Under the pieces are notes generated by a model, which was given only the letters and a program-made list of their open reading frames with translations, had not been told where the DNA came from and ran no database searches. From Pedobacter sp. HDW13 (GTDB lineage: Bacteria; Bacteroidota; Bacteroidia; Sphingobacteriales; Sphingobacteriaceae), in assembly GCF_011303555.1 (NCBI RefSeq), contig NZ_CP049868.1, positions 186,001 through 250,000 on the forward strand: a DNA stretch of 64,000 bases, in the 5' to 3' direction. Of this stretch, positions 8,197 through 17,467 are shown one piece after another (positions within the stretch are counted from its first letter, which is position 1; the number at the start of each line of letters is the position of its first letter). Made by a program: the position numbers and the translations under genes.

Positions 8197-8667
8197 TTAC
8201 AGGGACGCCTTTAAAGTGGCTAATTCTTCCAGGGCTATGTAGATGCTATCTCTCTGCTTAACCAGCAAACCCAAATGATCCACATGATGCGGGTAATCAG
8301 CAATACAGGTATCAAACACCGATAGGGCATTGCTTTCAACCTTGATGATTTCATCAAACAGCTCTGAATCACTGTGGCCGGTAAACACCGCTTTGATAGA
8401 TACCCAGGAGTCATGTATTTTTTCTATCAGTCCATCTTCCTTCTTGTCCGCCTTGCCACCGTGCACCGCAATGTGCGCACTCAACTCTTCAGCATAGCCC
8501 TCGCGTTGACGCTCCTGTTTGATGAAAAATCTATAAAAGTGCGGGTTTTTGGTTAGTTCAGAAGCATGCTTATAATCTTCCTTGCTGTTATTGACCAATT
8601 GCAAAAGCTTTTTTAGGTCGCTGATGATTAGCTTATTTCTTTCTGGATATTGACTTGAATTTTCCAT
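8197..8667 (-). CDS. PA2169-type four-helix-bundle protein (DUF2383)
   Basis: A 156-aa all-helical protein. The N-terminal half (LKKLLQLVNNSKEDYKHASE, then FYRFFIKQERQREGYAEEL) and the second half (FDEIIKVESNALSVFDTCI, then HHVDHLGLLVKQRDSIYIAL) fit the ferritin-like PA2169/DUF2383 family. Members are common in stress-response and biofilm gene sets; a ferritin-like fold is predicted, but metal binding is not proven. Several other stress-type genes lie nearby. A probable terminator follows. Confidence 0.8.
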   Translation of the reverse strand: MENSSQYPERNKLIISDLKKLLQLVNNSKEDYKHASELTKNPHFYRFFIKQERQREGYAEELSAHIAVHGGKADKKEDGLIEKIHDSWVSIKAVFTGHSDSELFDEIIKVESNALSVFDTCIADYPHHVDHLGLLVKQRDSIYIALEELATLKASL

Positions 8668-8931
8668 AATTTCGAATTATTGAGAGCCATGTGCGATAAC
8701 TTTTGCAAACCCCAATATATGATCCGGGGCTTAGACATAGCTTTATCAACATCAAGGCTGGTTATAGAACAATAATAAAGATTAATAACCTGAAAAGCTT
8801 GGCTAAATGCTATAGACATTATTGGTTTTCGTATCGGAAATCAATTCATTCCATCCCACCTTAGAAGTTATTCGATCCGGCGAAAGGACTGTCCATTTTC
8901 CTGGCTTTTCATCCCGACCTAGCCAAAACCG

Positions 8932-9108
8932 TCAGCCTTCAGAATCAAAAAACCAATCCTCTGCCTGATCTATTGCCTCCTTTATGGCATCAGATCTATC
9001 CATACCTTTTTCTGCTACCAGGGTTGCCGCTATCTCTAGAGCCTTCTCTTTTACTTCAGGGCTAAGGTCTTTTAGCTGAAGGTCAAAATCATGAAATTGA
9101 TTTTCCAT
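8932..9108 (-). CDS. Small conserved helical protein
   Basis: A 58-aa acidic protein starting at the ATG whose complement ends at 9108; the frame extends to a TTG at 9135 but MENQF is the better start. It reads FDLQLKDLSPEVKEKALEIA, then VAEKGMDRSDAIKEAIDQA and EDWFFDSEG. The pattern (K-D/N-LSPEV-x-x-KA-x-EIA-x-x-L, then AI-x-x-A-x-x-xAE-x-W) is shared with small stress-associated proteins found in Bacteroidota and proteobacteria. Function unknown. Confidence 0.6.
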   Translation of the reverse strand: MENQFHDFDLQLKDLSPEVKEKALEIAATLVAEKGMDRSDAIKEAIDQAEDWFFDSEG

Positions 9109-9312
9109 ATCTATATTGTTATTTATATTAGTCAATCATGAAAATAATTTTACCATAAGCAATAAAGCTTACTTTGTAGAGAGCAGATTCTATAGTTGAT
9201 TATAAAGTTTATTAGTCAGGGATTTAAAGCTGCATCTAAACCCGATCCCCACTTTCTCCAATCAGAAAGATATAAACCAAAATACCATTGATTAAGCTTT
9301 TCTTTAAGGAAG

Positions 9313-9765
9313 CTAAGTGTCGGGGTTTTCTCCACCTAAATCATGTTTTATTCTGGATGGGTCATAGTGCAGTCCCGGAGAAAGCCAATATAGCAAAACC
9401 AACCTTGAATAGCGATAATTAAATGGGGAACAAATCAATACGCCCGAGAAAATAACCAGGATGTAATAATAAAGGTTCTCATAGGACAGTTCCAGCCCAA
9501 AGACACTTGCCGCGACGCCAATTGAAATGATCTCGGCAACGCTCATTGCATAACTTACGAACATAGCGACGTAAAAGTAACCAGGCTCACGCTCAAACCT
9601 CAGGTCGCAAACCTTACAGACCTGGTTCATCTTTTGAATCTTAAAGCCATAAGCACTGCCAGTGAATACAGATCCCAAGCGGCAACGAGGGCATTTGGAA
9701 TGACAAAATGCATTCCACTCTGTGGGTGGAGAAACCCCCTGTTTTTTTTCTGTTATATTTCCCAT
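9313..9765 (-). CDS. DUF983 membrane protein
   Basis: A 150-aa protein. The N-terminal part has two zinc-ribbon half-sites, CPRC (residues 25-28) and CKVC (50-53), followed by the DUF983 signature LRFEREPGYFYVAMFVSYA. Two hydrophobic helices span about residues 66-90 and 98-120. Function in the family is not established; alpha-proteobacterial homologues are sometimes near cytochrome oxidase genes. The product is an inner-membrane protein with a cytoplasmic metal-binding head. Confidence 0.85.
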   Translation of the reverse strand: MGNITEKKQGVSPPTEWNAFCHSKCPRCRLGSVFTGSAYGFKIQKMNQVCKVCDLRFEREPGYFYVAMFVSYAMSVAEIISIGVAASVFGLELSYENLYYYILVIFSGVLICSPFNYRYSRLVLLYWLSPGLHYDPSRIKHDLGGENPDT

Positions 9766-9807
9766 AATTTATTTAATGTTATTTTTTCCTTAGGTAACGT
9801 CAAAAAT

Positions 9808-10038
9808 CTACAGCGGTTGGGAAATAAAGGCGGTCAATAATTTGCTGCCCCGTTCCGGGAACAATGAAAAATAACAAATGGGTATTTTACTAATACCGCC
9901 TCCTTCTTCCCGGAATATAGGACCAGCAGTTCCTGACCCGATCGATTTTCCCGCAATGTCCAACATACTGACTGTTCTCCTTCCACAAGTGGGTTTGGTT
10001 CTCGAGAATTTCCTTCCCCATATGGGCAGTTCAGTCAT
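9808..10038 (-). pseudogene. Possible remnant with a class IV aminotransferase-like end
   Basis: In the 376-bp gap between DUF983 and moaA, the minus strand has an open frame whose middle reads MLDIAGKSIGSGTAGPIF. This resembles the C-terminal (I-x-G-x-G-x-x-GPI) motif of class IV aminotransferases such as branched-chain or D-amino acid transaminases. Nothing upstream in the frame supports a whole enzyme. The rest of the gap shows no other feature. This is a weak call based on fewer than 20 residues. Confidence 0.2.
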
Positions 10039-10141
10039 TAAGCAGGTACATATTTCGCTCCAAACCTCTGATTTTAGGATGTTAGTCTTTGTAATCTGTT
10101 TATAAAAAATTGTTTGTCTTCTTCAATGCTTATCAAAACTG

Positions 10142-11122
10142 TTATCCTCCAATTTTAATCATACTTCTATTGTTGATTGCACCGGCATCAATCTTTTCGA
10201 AATTTGCAGCAAGCTGTCCACCTAGTTCTTTTTTCTTGCCCCAGATCGAAGATTTAATCAGTGGAGCAACATCTTCATTGTTTCTGAGCGCGGTCAGCAG
10301 ATCTGTTTCCCCGTCAGAAAAAAGGCAGTTTTTGAGTTTCCCATCTGCAGTCAGGCGCATCCGGTTGCAGGTGCCACAGAATGGTGCCGTCATGGTACTG
10401 ATAATAGCAAAAGAACCATCGTGCCCGGGAATCATAAAGCTTTTAGCGGTATGGTGAGGTGCAATTTTAACAGGCAGAACAGTAAAATCCTTTTCTATGG
10501 TAGCCAAGATTTCGTCCAAAGGAAACATTTTGTTGCTGGTCCATTTATTGCCAGTGAAAGGCATAAACTCAATAAACCGAATCTGAATGGGGTTGTGCCG
10601 GGTCCATTCAATAAAATCCTTTATCTCGCAATCGTTAAGGCCTTTCATTACAACCATATTGATTTTCACGGCAATTCTGTTCTGAAGAAGCAGCTCTATA
10701 TTGCCTCGCACTTGGTGAAACACATCCCTGCGGGTGATGAGCATAAATTTTTCAGGTTGCAATGTATCCAGGCTGATATTCATCGTTTTTATGCCTGCTT
10801 CTTTGAAAACGGGAAGCAATTCGGCAACGCGCGTACCATTTGTGGTAATCACAAGCTCTACAGGAAGTTTGCCAAGTGCGAGGATAATTTCTCCCACATC
10901 CTTGCGAACGAGCGGCTCGCCACCCGTGAGCCTTATTTTCCTGATGCCATGTTCAACAAAAATTCCGGCAAGGTCAATAATTTCGCTTTTCTGCATCAAT
11001 CTCGAGGCAGGGGTGAAATCATATTCTTCCTCTGGCATGCAGTAGAAGCAACGAAAATTGCAGTTATCCGTTAAGGAAATCCGCAGGTAATCATGTATTC
11101 TGTCAAAACTATCTATCAGCAT
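10142..11122 (-). CDS. moaA: GTP 3',8-cyclase MoaA
   Basis: Radical-SAM enzyme that converts GTP to 3',8-cyclo-GTP, the first step of molybdopterin synthesis. The N-terminal SAM cluster motif is CNFRCFYC (C21, C25, C28 with the start chosen), a second 4Fe-4S site is in FCGTCNRMRL and KNCLF near residues 247-265, and the protein ends in the conserved double glycine (KIGG). The frame opens up to 11200, but the family start is MLIDSFDRIHDYLRISLTDN, so the ATG at 11122 is used, giving 326 aa, the usual length. No other moa genes are in the window; a molybdopterin oxidoreductase and fdhD lie 3.6 kb away and are its probable clients. Confidence 0.93.
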   Translation of the reverse strand: MLIDSFDRIHDYLRISLTDNCNFRCFYCMPEEEYDFTPASRLMQKSEIIDLAGIFVEHGIRKIRLTGGEPLVRKDVGEIILALGKLPVELVITTNGTRVAELLPVFKEAGIKTMNISLDTLQPEKFMLITRRDVFHQVRGNIELLLQNRIAVKINMVVMKGLNDCEIKDFIEWTRHNPIQIRFIEFMPFTGNKWTSNKMFPLDEILATIEKDFTVLPVKIAPHHTAKSFMIPGHDGSFAIISTMTAPFCGTCNRMRLTADGKLKNCLFSDGETDLLTALRNNEDVAPLIKSSIWGKKKELGGQLAANFEKIDAGAINNRSMIKIGG

Positions 11123-11285
11123 AAGGAATGTATTAGCCATTTGACTATGTAGTAAACAATCATTTTCTTTTGATGAGCGATTTTGATTTGGCGACAACAT
11201 AATCGACGTTAAGCCAAAAAGAATTTATACAGATCGGCGTTGCCGGAGACACCGGTAAACTGCCTATTAAATATACCAAACCTCT

Positions 11286-11462
11286 TTATATTCTGCAAGC
11301 TTCATTGTTCTTAGTCGTGACCAGGATAACAGTGCCCCCGTCTGCACCTCCTAGGCTAATGAGCGCTTCAAAAAAACCAGTTGAGAATTGAACAAGCCCC
11401 TGTTTCATAAAGAGGCTCGCCAGCTCCCTACTGGCGAGTACCTCATTTATGCCGAGCGGCAC
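11286..11462 (-). other. Short open frame or gene remnant, GTG start
   Basis: A 58-codon frame from a GTG to TAA. It translates to VPLGINEVLASRELASLFMK followed by QGLVQFSTGFFEALISLGGA and a short tail. The composition looks like real protein, more than a chance frame, but I do not recognise the family. A strong hairpin (CTCGCCAG/CTGGCGAG) at about 11416-11438 is inside it. It may be the truncated end of a larger gene lost upstream. The rest of the 640-bp gap between moaA and the bestrophin gene shows nothing. Confidence 0.3.
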
Positions 11463-11761
11463 CAAACAAACATAAGCTTATACCAACAGATGAATGCACA
11501 TTTTAAAAAAGAGAAAAACATTCATTTATAGCTTAACATTTTATCTGCAAGATACTGAGTTGGTATTTATTTGAAAGCTTTTTTCCTTTCGAAAACAGTG
11601 TTAAAAGTGTTGAAATTGACGAAAAATATCTGGGGTTTCACCAAAAGCCTTTTATAGGTAAAAAGCTGAGAAGTACGAAGGACAGCAGGAATTAGGTCAA
11701 TTGCAAACTAACCACTTGTGAAGCCTTTTCTGGTCACCTGTATCTCCAACGGGCAAACATT

Positions 11762-12679
11762 TTAATCGATGGTCCCGCTTTTACGCACCTTGATCTCGGT
11801 AATTCGGTTTCCAGCCAACTCCAACAAGGTCCCCTCTATCATCAAGCACATTTCATTCAAGGCAAGATCATTGGACTCGGTACCGAAGGGCTGCTCAATC
11901 TCATCTGCTATTGCTTCAAAAGCCACAAAAGTATAGGCGATAAAGACTACAATAAAAGGTGTGAGCCATTGCAGGCTGTCCACCAGTCCAAAAGGAAGCA
12001 GAAAACAGTAAAGATACACGGTACGATGGAGCAGGACACGATAGCTATAGGGAATGGGTGTAGAGATGATACGTTCGCAGCCTCCAACAATCTCTGTGAG
12101 TTTATCAAGGTTTTCATCCATACGCATCTGCTGTATGTAATCTATCTTTTCGGCGCTACGTGCGCGAACAATCCAGTCCCCCATCAGCTTGGTGATCATA
12201 ATGGGTCTATACCTTGAAGCGCTTATGAAATTAAAATCATCTGAGCTGAGCCGTTCCCGCAGATCAGCTTCAGGGTCGGTAGAACGCAGCTGATGCTTTA
12301 ATGAATATGTACAGGCTATCAGTAGGCGGATTAAGGCGTTGGACTCCGTTTTTCCGCCTGAACTTCCATAAAGTGTAACTGCTTGCCTCGCGAGAGAGCG
12401 GGTAGTGTTAAGAAGCCCTCCCCAAAGCTTTCTTGCCTCCCAGAATCGGTCATAACTCACATTGTTGCGGAAGCCCAGAAATAAGGCAAGCACAAAACCA
12501 AAAAGGGTTAATGGCGTAGGGTTTAGCGGTACCTTGAAGGAAAGTATCCTGCCATGAAAAAACACAACGGCAACAGACAGTACAAAAAGCAGCGTAAGCC
12601 TTGGCAGCAGACGGGGAAGAACTGAGCCATGCCATACAAAAAGCATTTTAAACCAATTTTCTTTTTTTCTGATGATCAT
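11762..12679 (-). CDS. Bestrophin family (UPF0187) channel protein
   Basis: A 305-aa membrane protein of the bacterial bestrophin family, pentameric ion channels of the inner membrane. Key features are the N-terminal FKMLFVWHGS, hydrophobic helices at about residues 25-42 and 55-70, the family motif LALFLGFRNNVSYDRFWEAR with LWGGLLNTTRSLARQ after it, a second pair of helices near 210-250 and the C-terminal EIEQPFGTESNDLAL. Bacterial members studied conduct cations. The start lies one base after the stop of the upstream MFS gene, so the two are co-transcribed. Confidence 0.9.
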   Translation of the reverse strand: MIIRKKENWFKMLFVWHGSVLPRLLPRLTLLFVLSVAVVFFHGRILSFKVPLNPTPLTLFGFVLALFLGFRNNVSYDRFWEARKLWGGLLNTTRSLARQAVTLYGSSGGKTESNALIRLLIACTYSLKHQLRSTDPEADLRERLSSDDFNFISASRYRPIMITKLMGDWIVRARSAEKIDYIQQMRMDENLDKLTEIVGGCERIISTPIPYSYRVLLHRTVYLYCFLLPFGLVDSLQWLTPFIVVFIAYTFVAFEAIADEIEQPFGTESNDLALNEMCLMIEGTLLELAGNRITEIKVRKSGTID

Positions 12680-12680
12680 T

Positions 12681-13919
12681 TTATTTCTGGCTTCTTATCA
12701 TTTTTGCAATGGTAACTTTCATTGCCAAAGATACAATCAAAGCGACAACAAATAGCATAGAAAATACCTCCAGGGTCGTCACGAGCGAGCCTGTCGATTT
12801 CTTGACAAGATCGTAGATTGTTGGTCCGGCAATACCCGCCAAGCCCCATGCTGTCAATACCATTCCGTGAATTGCACCCAACTGCTTAGTTCCGAACAAG
12901 TCACCAAGAAAGGCCGGCAAGGTAGAAAAACCTCCCCCATACATGGTGATTACGGTAAAGAGTATAATCAGAAAAAATGTCTCGGTTTTAATCTCGGGCA
13001 AAAAGTAGAATGCCAGAATCTGAAACGCAAAAAAAATAATATAGATATTGGACCGGCCGATAAAATCAGATAGCCCCGACCAAAATATCCTGCCCAGGCC
13101 GTTAAAGACTCCGATCAGACCGACAATTCCCGCCGCCTGCATAGGACTGTATTTTAATTTCTCCTGGACAAGTGGGCTCGCCGCAGCGATAATGGCAATT
13201 CCACAGGTGATGTTGATGAACATCATGATCCAGATGTAGTAGAATCGGACTGTACGCAAAGCTGTATTAGCATCAATATTGGAGAAATCCACTTTGATCA
13301 CTTTACCTTCTCCAGCCTGAAATCCATCCGGGAGATAATTGGCAGGCGGCTTTTCGATATACTGGGCAGAGCATAGGATCAATATCAGATAGATAATGCC
13401 TAAAACGTAAAATGCATTTGCTACGCCGATTCCATCAAACAGCGTCTGCATCAATGGGCCAAAAATCAGTGCTGCAAAGCCAAAGCCCATAATGGCCATT
13501 CCGGTTGCCAGACCGCGTTTATCCGGGAACCATTTTACCAGGGTACTTACCGGTGTAATATAGCCGAGTCCCAAGCCTATCCCTCCAATTAACCCATAGC
13601 AAATATAAAACAACGACAATGAGCCTATCTGAACGGCAATTCCAGATCCCAGTATACCCATCCCATAAAACAGACCAGCAACCGTACCACTTACCCTGGG
13701 GCCAACTTTTTCAACCCACCTGCCCAAAAGCGCAGCGGAAAAGCCCAGCAGTAAAATCGCAATCTTAAAGGCCCATTTGATTACCCCTTCCTCGACACCA
13801 AAGATTTCACCGACGGGCTTGGTCATAACAGAATAGGCGTAGACAGAGCCAATGGAAATGTGGATACCCACTGCCGATGCGGCGATTATCCAGCGGTTCT
13901 TTAATTTTCTCGAACTCAT
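12681..13919 (-). CDS. OFA-family MFS transporter (oxalate/formate antiporter-like)
   Basis: A 412-aa, 12-helix major-facilitator protein. The opening RWIIAASAVGIHISIGSVYA with YSVMTKP after it, the segment GLIGGIGLGLGYITPVSTL and the following KWFPDKRGLATGMAIMGFG are characteristic of the oxalate:formate antiporter family (OxlT, YhjX). Substrates in the family are small carboxylates such as oxalate, formate, lactate or pyruvate. It is the first gene of a pair with the bestrophin gene (1-bp gap), and a formate-dehydrogenase-like enzyme lies 0.8 kb upstream on the same strand, which favours formate or a related acid as substrate. That link is an inference. Confidence 0.88.
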   Translation of the reverse strand: MSSRKLKNRWIIAASAVGIHISIGSVYAYSVMTKPVGEIFGVEEGVIKWAFKIAILLLGFSAALLGRWVEKVGPRVSGTVAGLFYGMGILGSGIAVQIGSLSLFYICYGLIGGIGLGLGYITPVSTLVKWFPDKRGLATGMAIMGFGFAALIFGPLMQTLFDGIGVANAFYVLGIIYLILILCSAQYIEKPPANYLPDGFQAGEGKVIKVDFSNIDANTALRTVRFYYIWIMMFINITCGIAIIAAASPLVQEKLKYSPMQAAGIVGLIGVFNGLGRIFWSGLSDFIGRSNIYIIFFAFQILAFYFLPEIKTETFFLIILFTVITMYGGGFSTLPAFLGDLFGTKQLGAIHGMVLTAWGLAGIAGPTIYDLVKKSTGSLVTTLEVFSMLFVVALIVSLAMKVTIAKMIRSQK

Positions 13920-14046
13920 TTTTTTTGAATTGGTTAGTTGATAAAAATATTAATGAAGTTGTCCTCTCGCACTGAAATCATATACGGTATTGCAATTCCT
14001 TAAATTAATCCTAATATATTTTCTTGTACATTTTGTTATGGCTTTC

Positions 14047-14568
14047 TCAAAATGCCACTCCAAACTGCAGGGCAAGTCCAATGCTTGTGGGCTTTTCGTT
14101 TCCGATACGTACTGGAGCCACTACTCTCATGAAGTAGCTCAGCGTCTTTCTGGTTACGATTGTTTTGCTTAGCACTGGCGTGAGTCCGTACTGTCCGATA
14201 GTTTCAAATGCCAAACGTGTGAGATACGAAAAGCCGTGTTTCAACGGAAAAATAACGCCCGGGTGAAATACCAGGTTACTGACCTCGCTGGCATTGTTTT
14301 CGAACTTTATGGCAGGTGCGAGTTCAAAGCTAAATCCGATTTTATCACTTTTATACAGATTGAGTCCTATTGGAAAACTGACTGAATAACTTTTGTCAAA
14401 ATTGAAACTATTTCCGTTCTTGTCCACTGTCAAAATCGGTTGAAGGACACTGATGTACCCCCTTAATTTTGGAAAAAGCTGCACTAGATGTAATTGCCTG
14501 GGCAATACCTCACAAGAAACAAAAATAAGGGTTACCAAAATGCAGTAGTTCTTTATAAACCGGCACAT
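14047..14568 (-). CDS. Predicted outer-membrane beta-barrel protein
   Basis: A 173-aa protein of unknown family. The first 20 or so residues form a signal peptide (CRFIKNYCILVTLIFVS). The rest consists of alternating amphipathic strands (SYSVSFPIGLNLYKSDKIGF, FSFELAPAIKF, FSYLTRLAFE, SIGLALQFGVAF) and ends in phenylalanine, as outer-membrane barrels do. It lies between the MFS transporter and the molybdopterin enzyme on the same strand. No function can be named. Confidence 0.5.
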   Translation of the reverse strand: MCRFIKNYCILVTLIFVSCEVLPRQLHLVQLFPKLRGYISVLQPILTVDKNGNSFNFDKSYSVSFPIGLNLYKSDKIGFSFELAPAIKFENNASEVSNLVFHPGVIFPLKHGFSYLTRLAFETIGQYGLTPVLSKTIVTRKTLSYFMRVVAPVRIGNEKPTSIGLALQFGVAF

Positions 14569-14747
14569 ATTTATTCAACTGAATATCAGACCACTTATTA
14601 AACACCTATAAAAAAAGAGAGGTAAGGTAAAACTGGTCTCCTGCTACACAATATTCCATAAAAGCCCCTTCGAGCAGCATGGGCATGGTATGCCGATTCG
14701 CTGCTCATTGCCTGCTTCGTCCATTTCCCGCATGGGAAACTTTAAGG

Positions 14748-17113
14748 TTATATCAGCCGGTAGTTTTCCTCTACCTGCTTTATTCTGTCATAAATGGTAG
14801 ACCTGTGTTTTTTTATTTTAATCTTCACATATTTGGAAGCCGGCATATTGCTTTCCGCCACGACATTGTTTACCGAAACCAGCACATTGGTTTCAGGGAA
14901 ATAGGTTACCGTATTGCGCTCTGGAATCTCATAAGGTACAATGATGAACAGCGGGGCAATCCGTTCGACGTTGTCATCGAAATTAAACAGATCTACTTTG
15001 TCTCCGGCCTTCATCCCCAGTTTTTCGATATCCCTCTTATTCATGAAGATCACGCGTCGTTCATTTTTGATGCCGCGATAACGGTCATCCAATCCATATA
15101 TGGTAGTATTGAACTGATCGTGTGTCCTGGTTGTGGCCATCATAAACTCATCTTCCCCAAGATCATTATTGGGAATTTCTGTAAGGGTGAAGGGTGCACG
15201 GTCGCCGAATTCCTTGGTAATAAACTTCCCGTCCCTGGCACTATTCGGCAGGTAAAACCCACCTTTTTGCCTAACCTTTTCATTATAGTTTTCAAAGCCG
15301 GGAATACAACATTCAATTGCATCCCTTACCGCATCATAACTATCGTGATAAAGCTGCCAGTCGACCACCGATCGCTCTCCCAAAGTTGCCATTGCCATTC
15401 TGCAGGCTATCTGCGTTTCATTAATCAAGTCCTTGGATACCGCATCCAGCATGCCCTTTGAAGCCTGTACAACCCCATAGAGTTTTCCGTAGAAATGATC
15501 TGTACCTCGCCATTTACGATGTCTTTATCACTGCGACCGTAAGTAGGTAGTATCAATGCCTCATTTCCATGAATAAGGTGACTTCGATTGAGCTTGGTGG
15601 ACACACAAACCAGTAGATCCAATTTTCGTACAGCATTTGCTGTATAAGTAGTATCCGGAGTCGCAGACAAAAAATTCCCGCCCATACAAAACATAAATTT
15701 GAGCTTTCCCTCGTGCATGGCCTTGATTGCGCGAACCACATCATAGCCATGTTCCCGCGGCATGCTAAAGCCATAGTAACTTTCAAGACGGTCGAGCTGT
15801 TCCTCTGTCGGCTTTTCGTCTATAAGCATAGTTCTGTTCCCCTGAACATTGCTGTGCCCACGGACCGGACATACACCTGCTCCAGGCTTTCCGATACTGC
15901 CCTTAAGTAACAGAATGTTGAGAATTTCACGGATCATCGCCACGCCGTTGGGCTGTTGCGTAAGTCCCATTCCCCAACAGAAGATAATTCTTTTTTTAAA
16001 GGCAATCATCTCCGCAGCCCTCAGGATATCTTCTTTGGAAACGCCAGATAGCTCAGATAAATGGTCAAGATTATAATCATCATGCTCAAACTGCTTCAAA
16101 AATGTCTCGTAGCCAGTTGTTTTATCTTTGATAAATTCCTGATCAAAAACCTGTCCCGGAAATTTCTTTTCGAAGTCGATCAGCAGAATTTCCAAGGCCT
16201 TAAGCAAGGCCATATCACCATTGATTTTTACAGGGAGATATAAATCTGCCAGCTTAACCCCGCCACCAATCATTCCCTTTATAGACTGTGGATCCTGAAA
16301 CCCAAGCAATCCCGCCTCAGGAAGAGGATTGATGGCTATGATCATGGCTCCATTTCTTTTTCCCTTAGACAGGGCACTCATCATCCTAGGTGCATTTGTA
16401 CCTGGATTATGGCCGATATCAATAATCACATCGGTTTCATAAAAATCCTCCAGCGTGACAGTCCCCTTGCCAATGCCAATAGTTGGACGTAGCGCAGAAC
16501 CGGAAGTTTCATGGCACATATTCGAACAGTCAGGCATATTGTTAGTACCAAATTCCTTGGCAAAGAGCTGATAGACAAACGATGCCTCGTTGCTGGTTCT
16601 TCCAGAGGTATAAAATGCTGCCTGGTGTGGTGACTCGAGTGCATTGAGGTGCTCTGCTATTTTCTTGAAAGCATTCTCCCAACTGATAGGCTCATAATGG
16701 GTTCCGCCTTTAGGCATATACATCGGCTCGGTAAGTCTTCCGAACTTACCAATCTGGTAATCATCCAGCTTGGCTAAGTCAAAGACTGAATTCTTTTTAA
16801 AAAACCTGGCTGTCACTCTTTTAGTTGTTGCTTCTTCAGCTAGAGCCTTAGCACCGTTTTCGCAGTATTCGCCAACAGGGGAACGTTCGTCATCAGGATC
16901 TGGCCATGCACAACTCGGACAATCGAATCCCTTGAACTGGTTCATGTTCAAAAGTGCGTGGTTCCCCCGGAAAAATGTCTTCTCCTCTATCAGATCCCCC
17001 ATGGCAGCCATTACCGCATGCATTCCCGCCGCTGATTTCTCTACAGGTGTCAGTTTCAGATCGAGCAGCTTATACGGATTTTCCGCAGAAGGCTCCTTTT
17101 TATCTTTTTCCAT
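14748..17113 (-). CDS. FdhF/YdeP-type molybdopterin oxidoreductase, split by a one-base frameshift
   Basis: Two adjoining minus-strand frames (15425-17113 and 14748-15452) make one protein of about 788 aa, the usual size for FdhF/YdeP-type formate-dehydrogenase-like enzymes binding bis-MGD and a 4Fe-4S cluster. The N-terminal signature GFDCPSCAWPDP has Cys65 and Cys68; molybdopterin segments include SGRTSNEASFVYQLFAKEFG and MCHETSG, and the C-terminal dinucleotide-binding domain is in the second frame. The break is at the C run 15473-15476 (G run in the gene): one more G restores SMG-VVQASKGMLDAV. YdeP-type proteins are linked to acid resistance, but their substrate is not settled. fdhD and a small conserved gene lie upstream in the same operon. 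Confidence 0.88.
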
Positions 17114-17116
17114 CGC

Positions 17117-17467
17117 TTAGCAGTTTATATTGGGATTGGGAAAATTATCACTCTGATCTTCTTCCACATTATCCAAACAGGTAAAATCTTTTTCAATGAG
17201 TAGGCCTACCGGGCCGGTCACATCGCTAAAACCTACCTTATCGGTATTGACTAGCTCCTCGACCATTTTTTCGGGCATATTCAGAACGATCCGATTTTCC
17301 AAAAAATCGGCAGTAAGTTGCCCCTCGCTAGTCGTCATGATAGCATATTCCAGCGTCTGGGTAGTAAAATGGGTACGTTCGGAAAGAAATCCAACCATTC
17401 CCAATGCCGCTACTTCGGATTTGGTCAAACGATATCTGATCGAATTGCCTTTTATTCTAATTTTCAT
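17117..17467 (-). CDS. Small conserved protein between fdhD and the molybdopterin enzyme
   Basis: A 116-aa protein opening MKIRIKGNSIRYRLTKSEVA and ending in DFTCLDN, then EEDQSDNFPNPNINC. I recognise this arrangement as a conserved Bacteroidota family (I believe DUF7009), regularly found beside fdhD and molybdopterin oxidoreductases. It overlaps fdhD by 11 bases upstream and stops 3 bases before the start of the oxidoreductase gene, so translation is probably coupled. Its two cysteines near the C-terminus could be functional. The role is unknown; a maturation or regulatory partner of the enzyme is a guess from context. Confidence 0.7.
   Translation of the reverse strand: MKIRIKGNSIRYRLTKSEVAALGMVGFLSERTHFTTQTLEYAIMTTSEGQLTADFLENRIVLNMPEKMVEELVNTDKVGFSDVTGPVGLLIEKDFTCLDNVEEDQSDNFPNPNINC

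Noticed and set aside
10421-11074. 217-codon plus-strand frame antisense to moaA
   Set aside because: Shadow of the moaA codon usage; moaA has all catalytic motifs.
11416-11438. Strong hairpin CTCGCCAG/CTGGCGAG taken first as a terminator
   Set aside because: No T-tract on either strand and it lies inside an open frame; could simply be coding.
14679-15461. 260-codon plus-strand frame opposite the molybdopterin enzyme
   Set aside because: Shadow of the C-terminal half of the oxidoreductase; no domain recognised.
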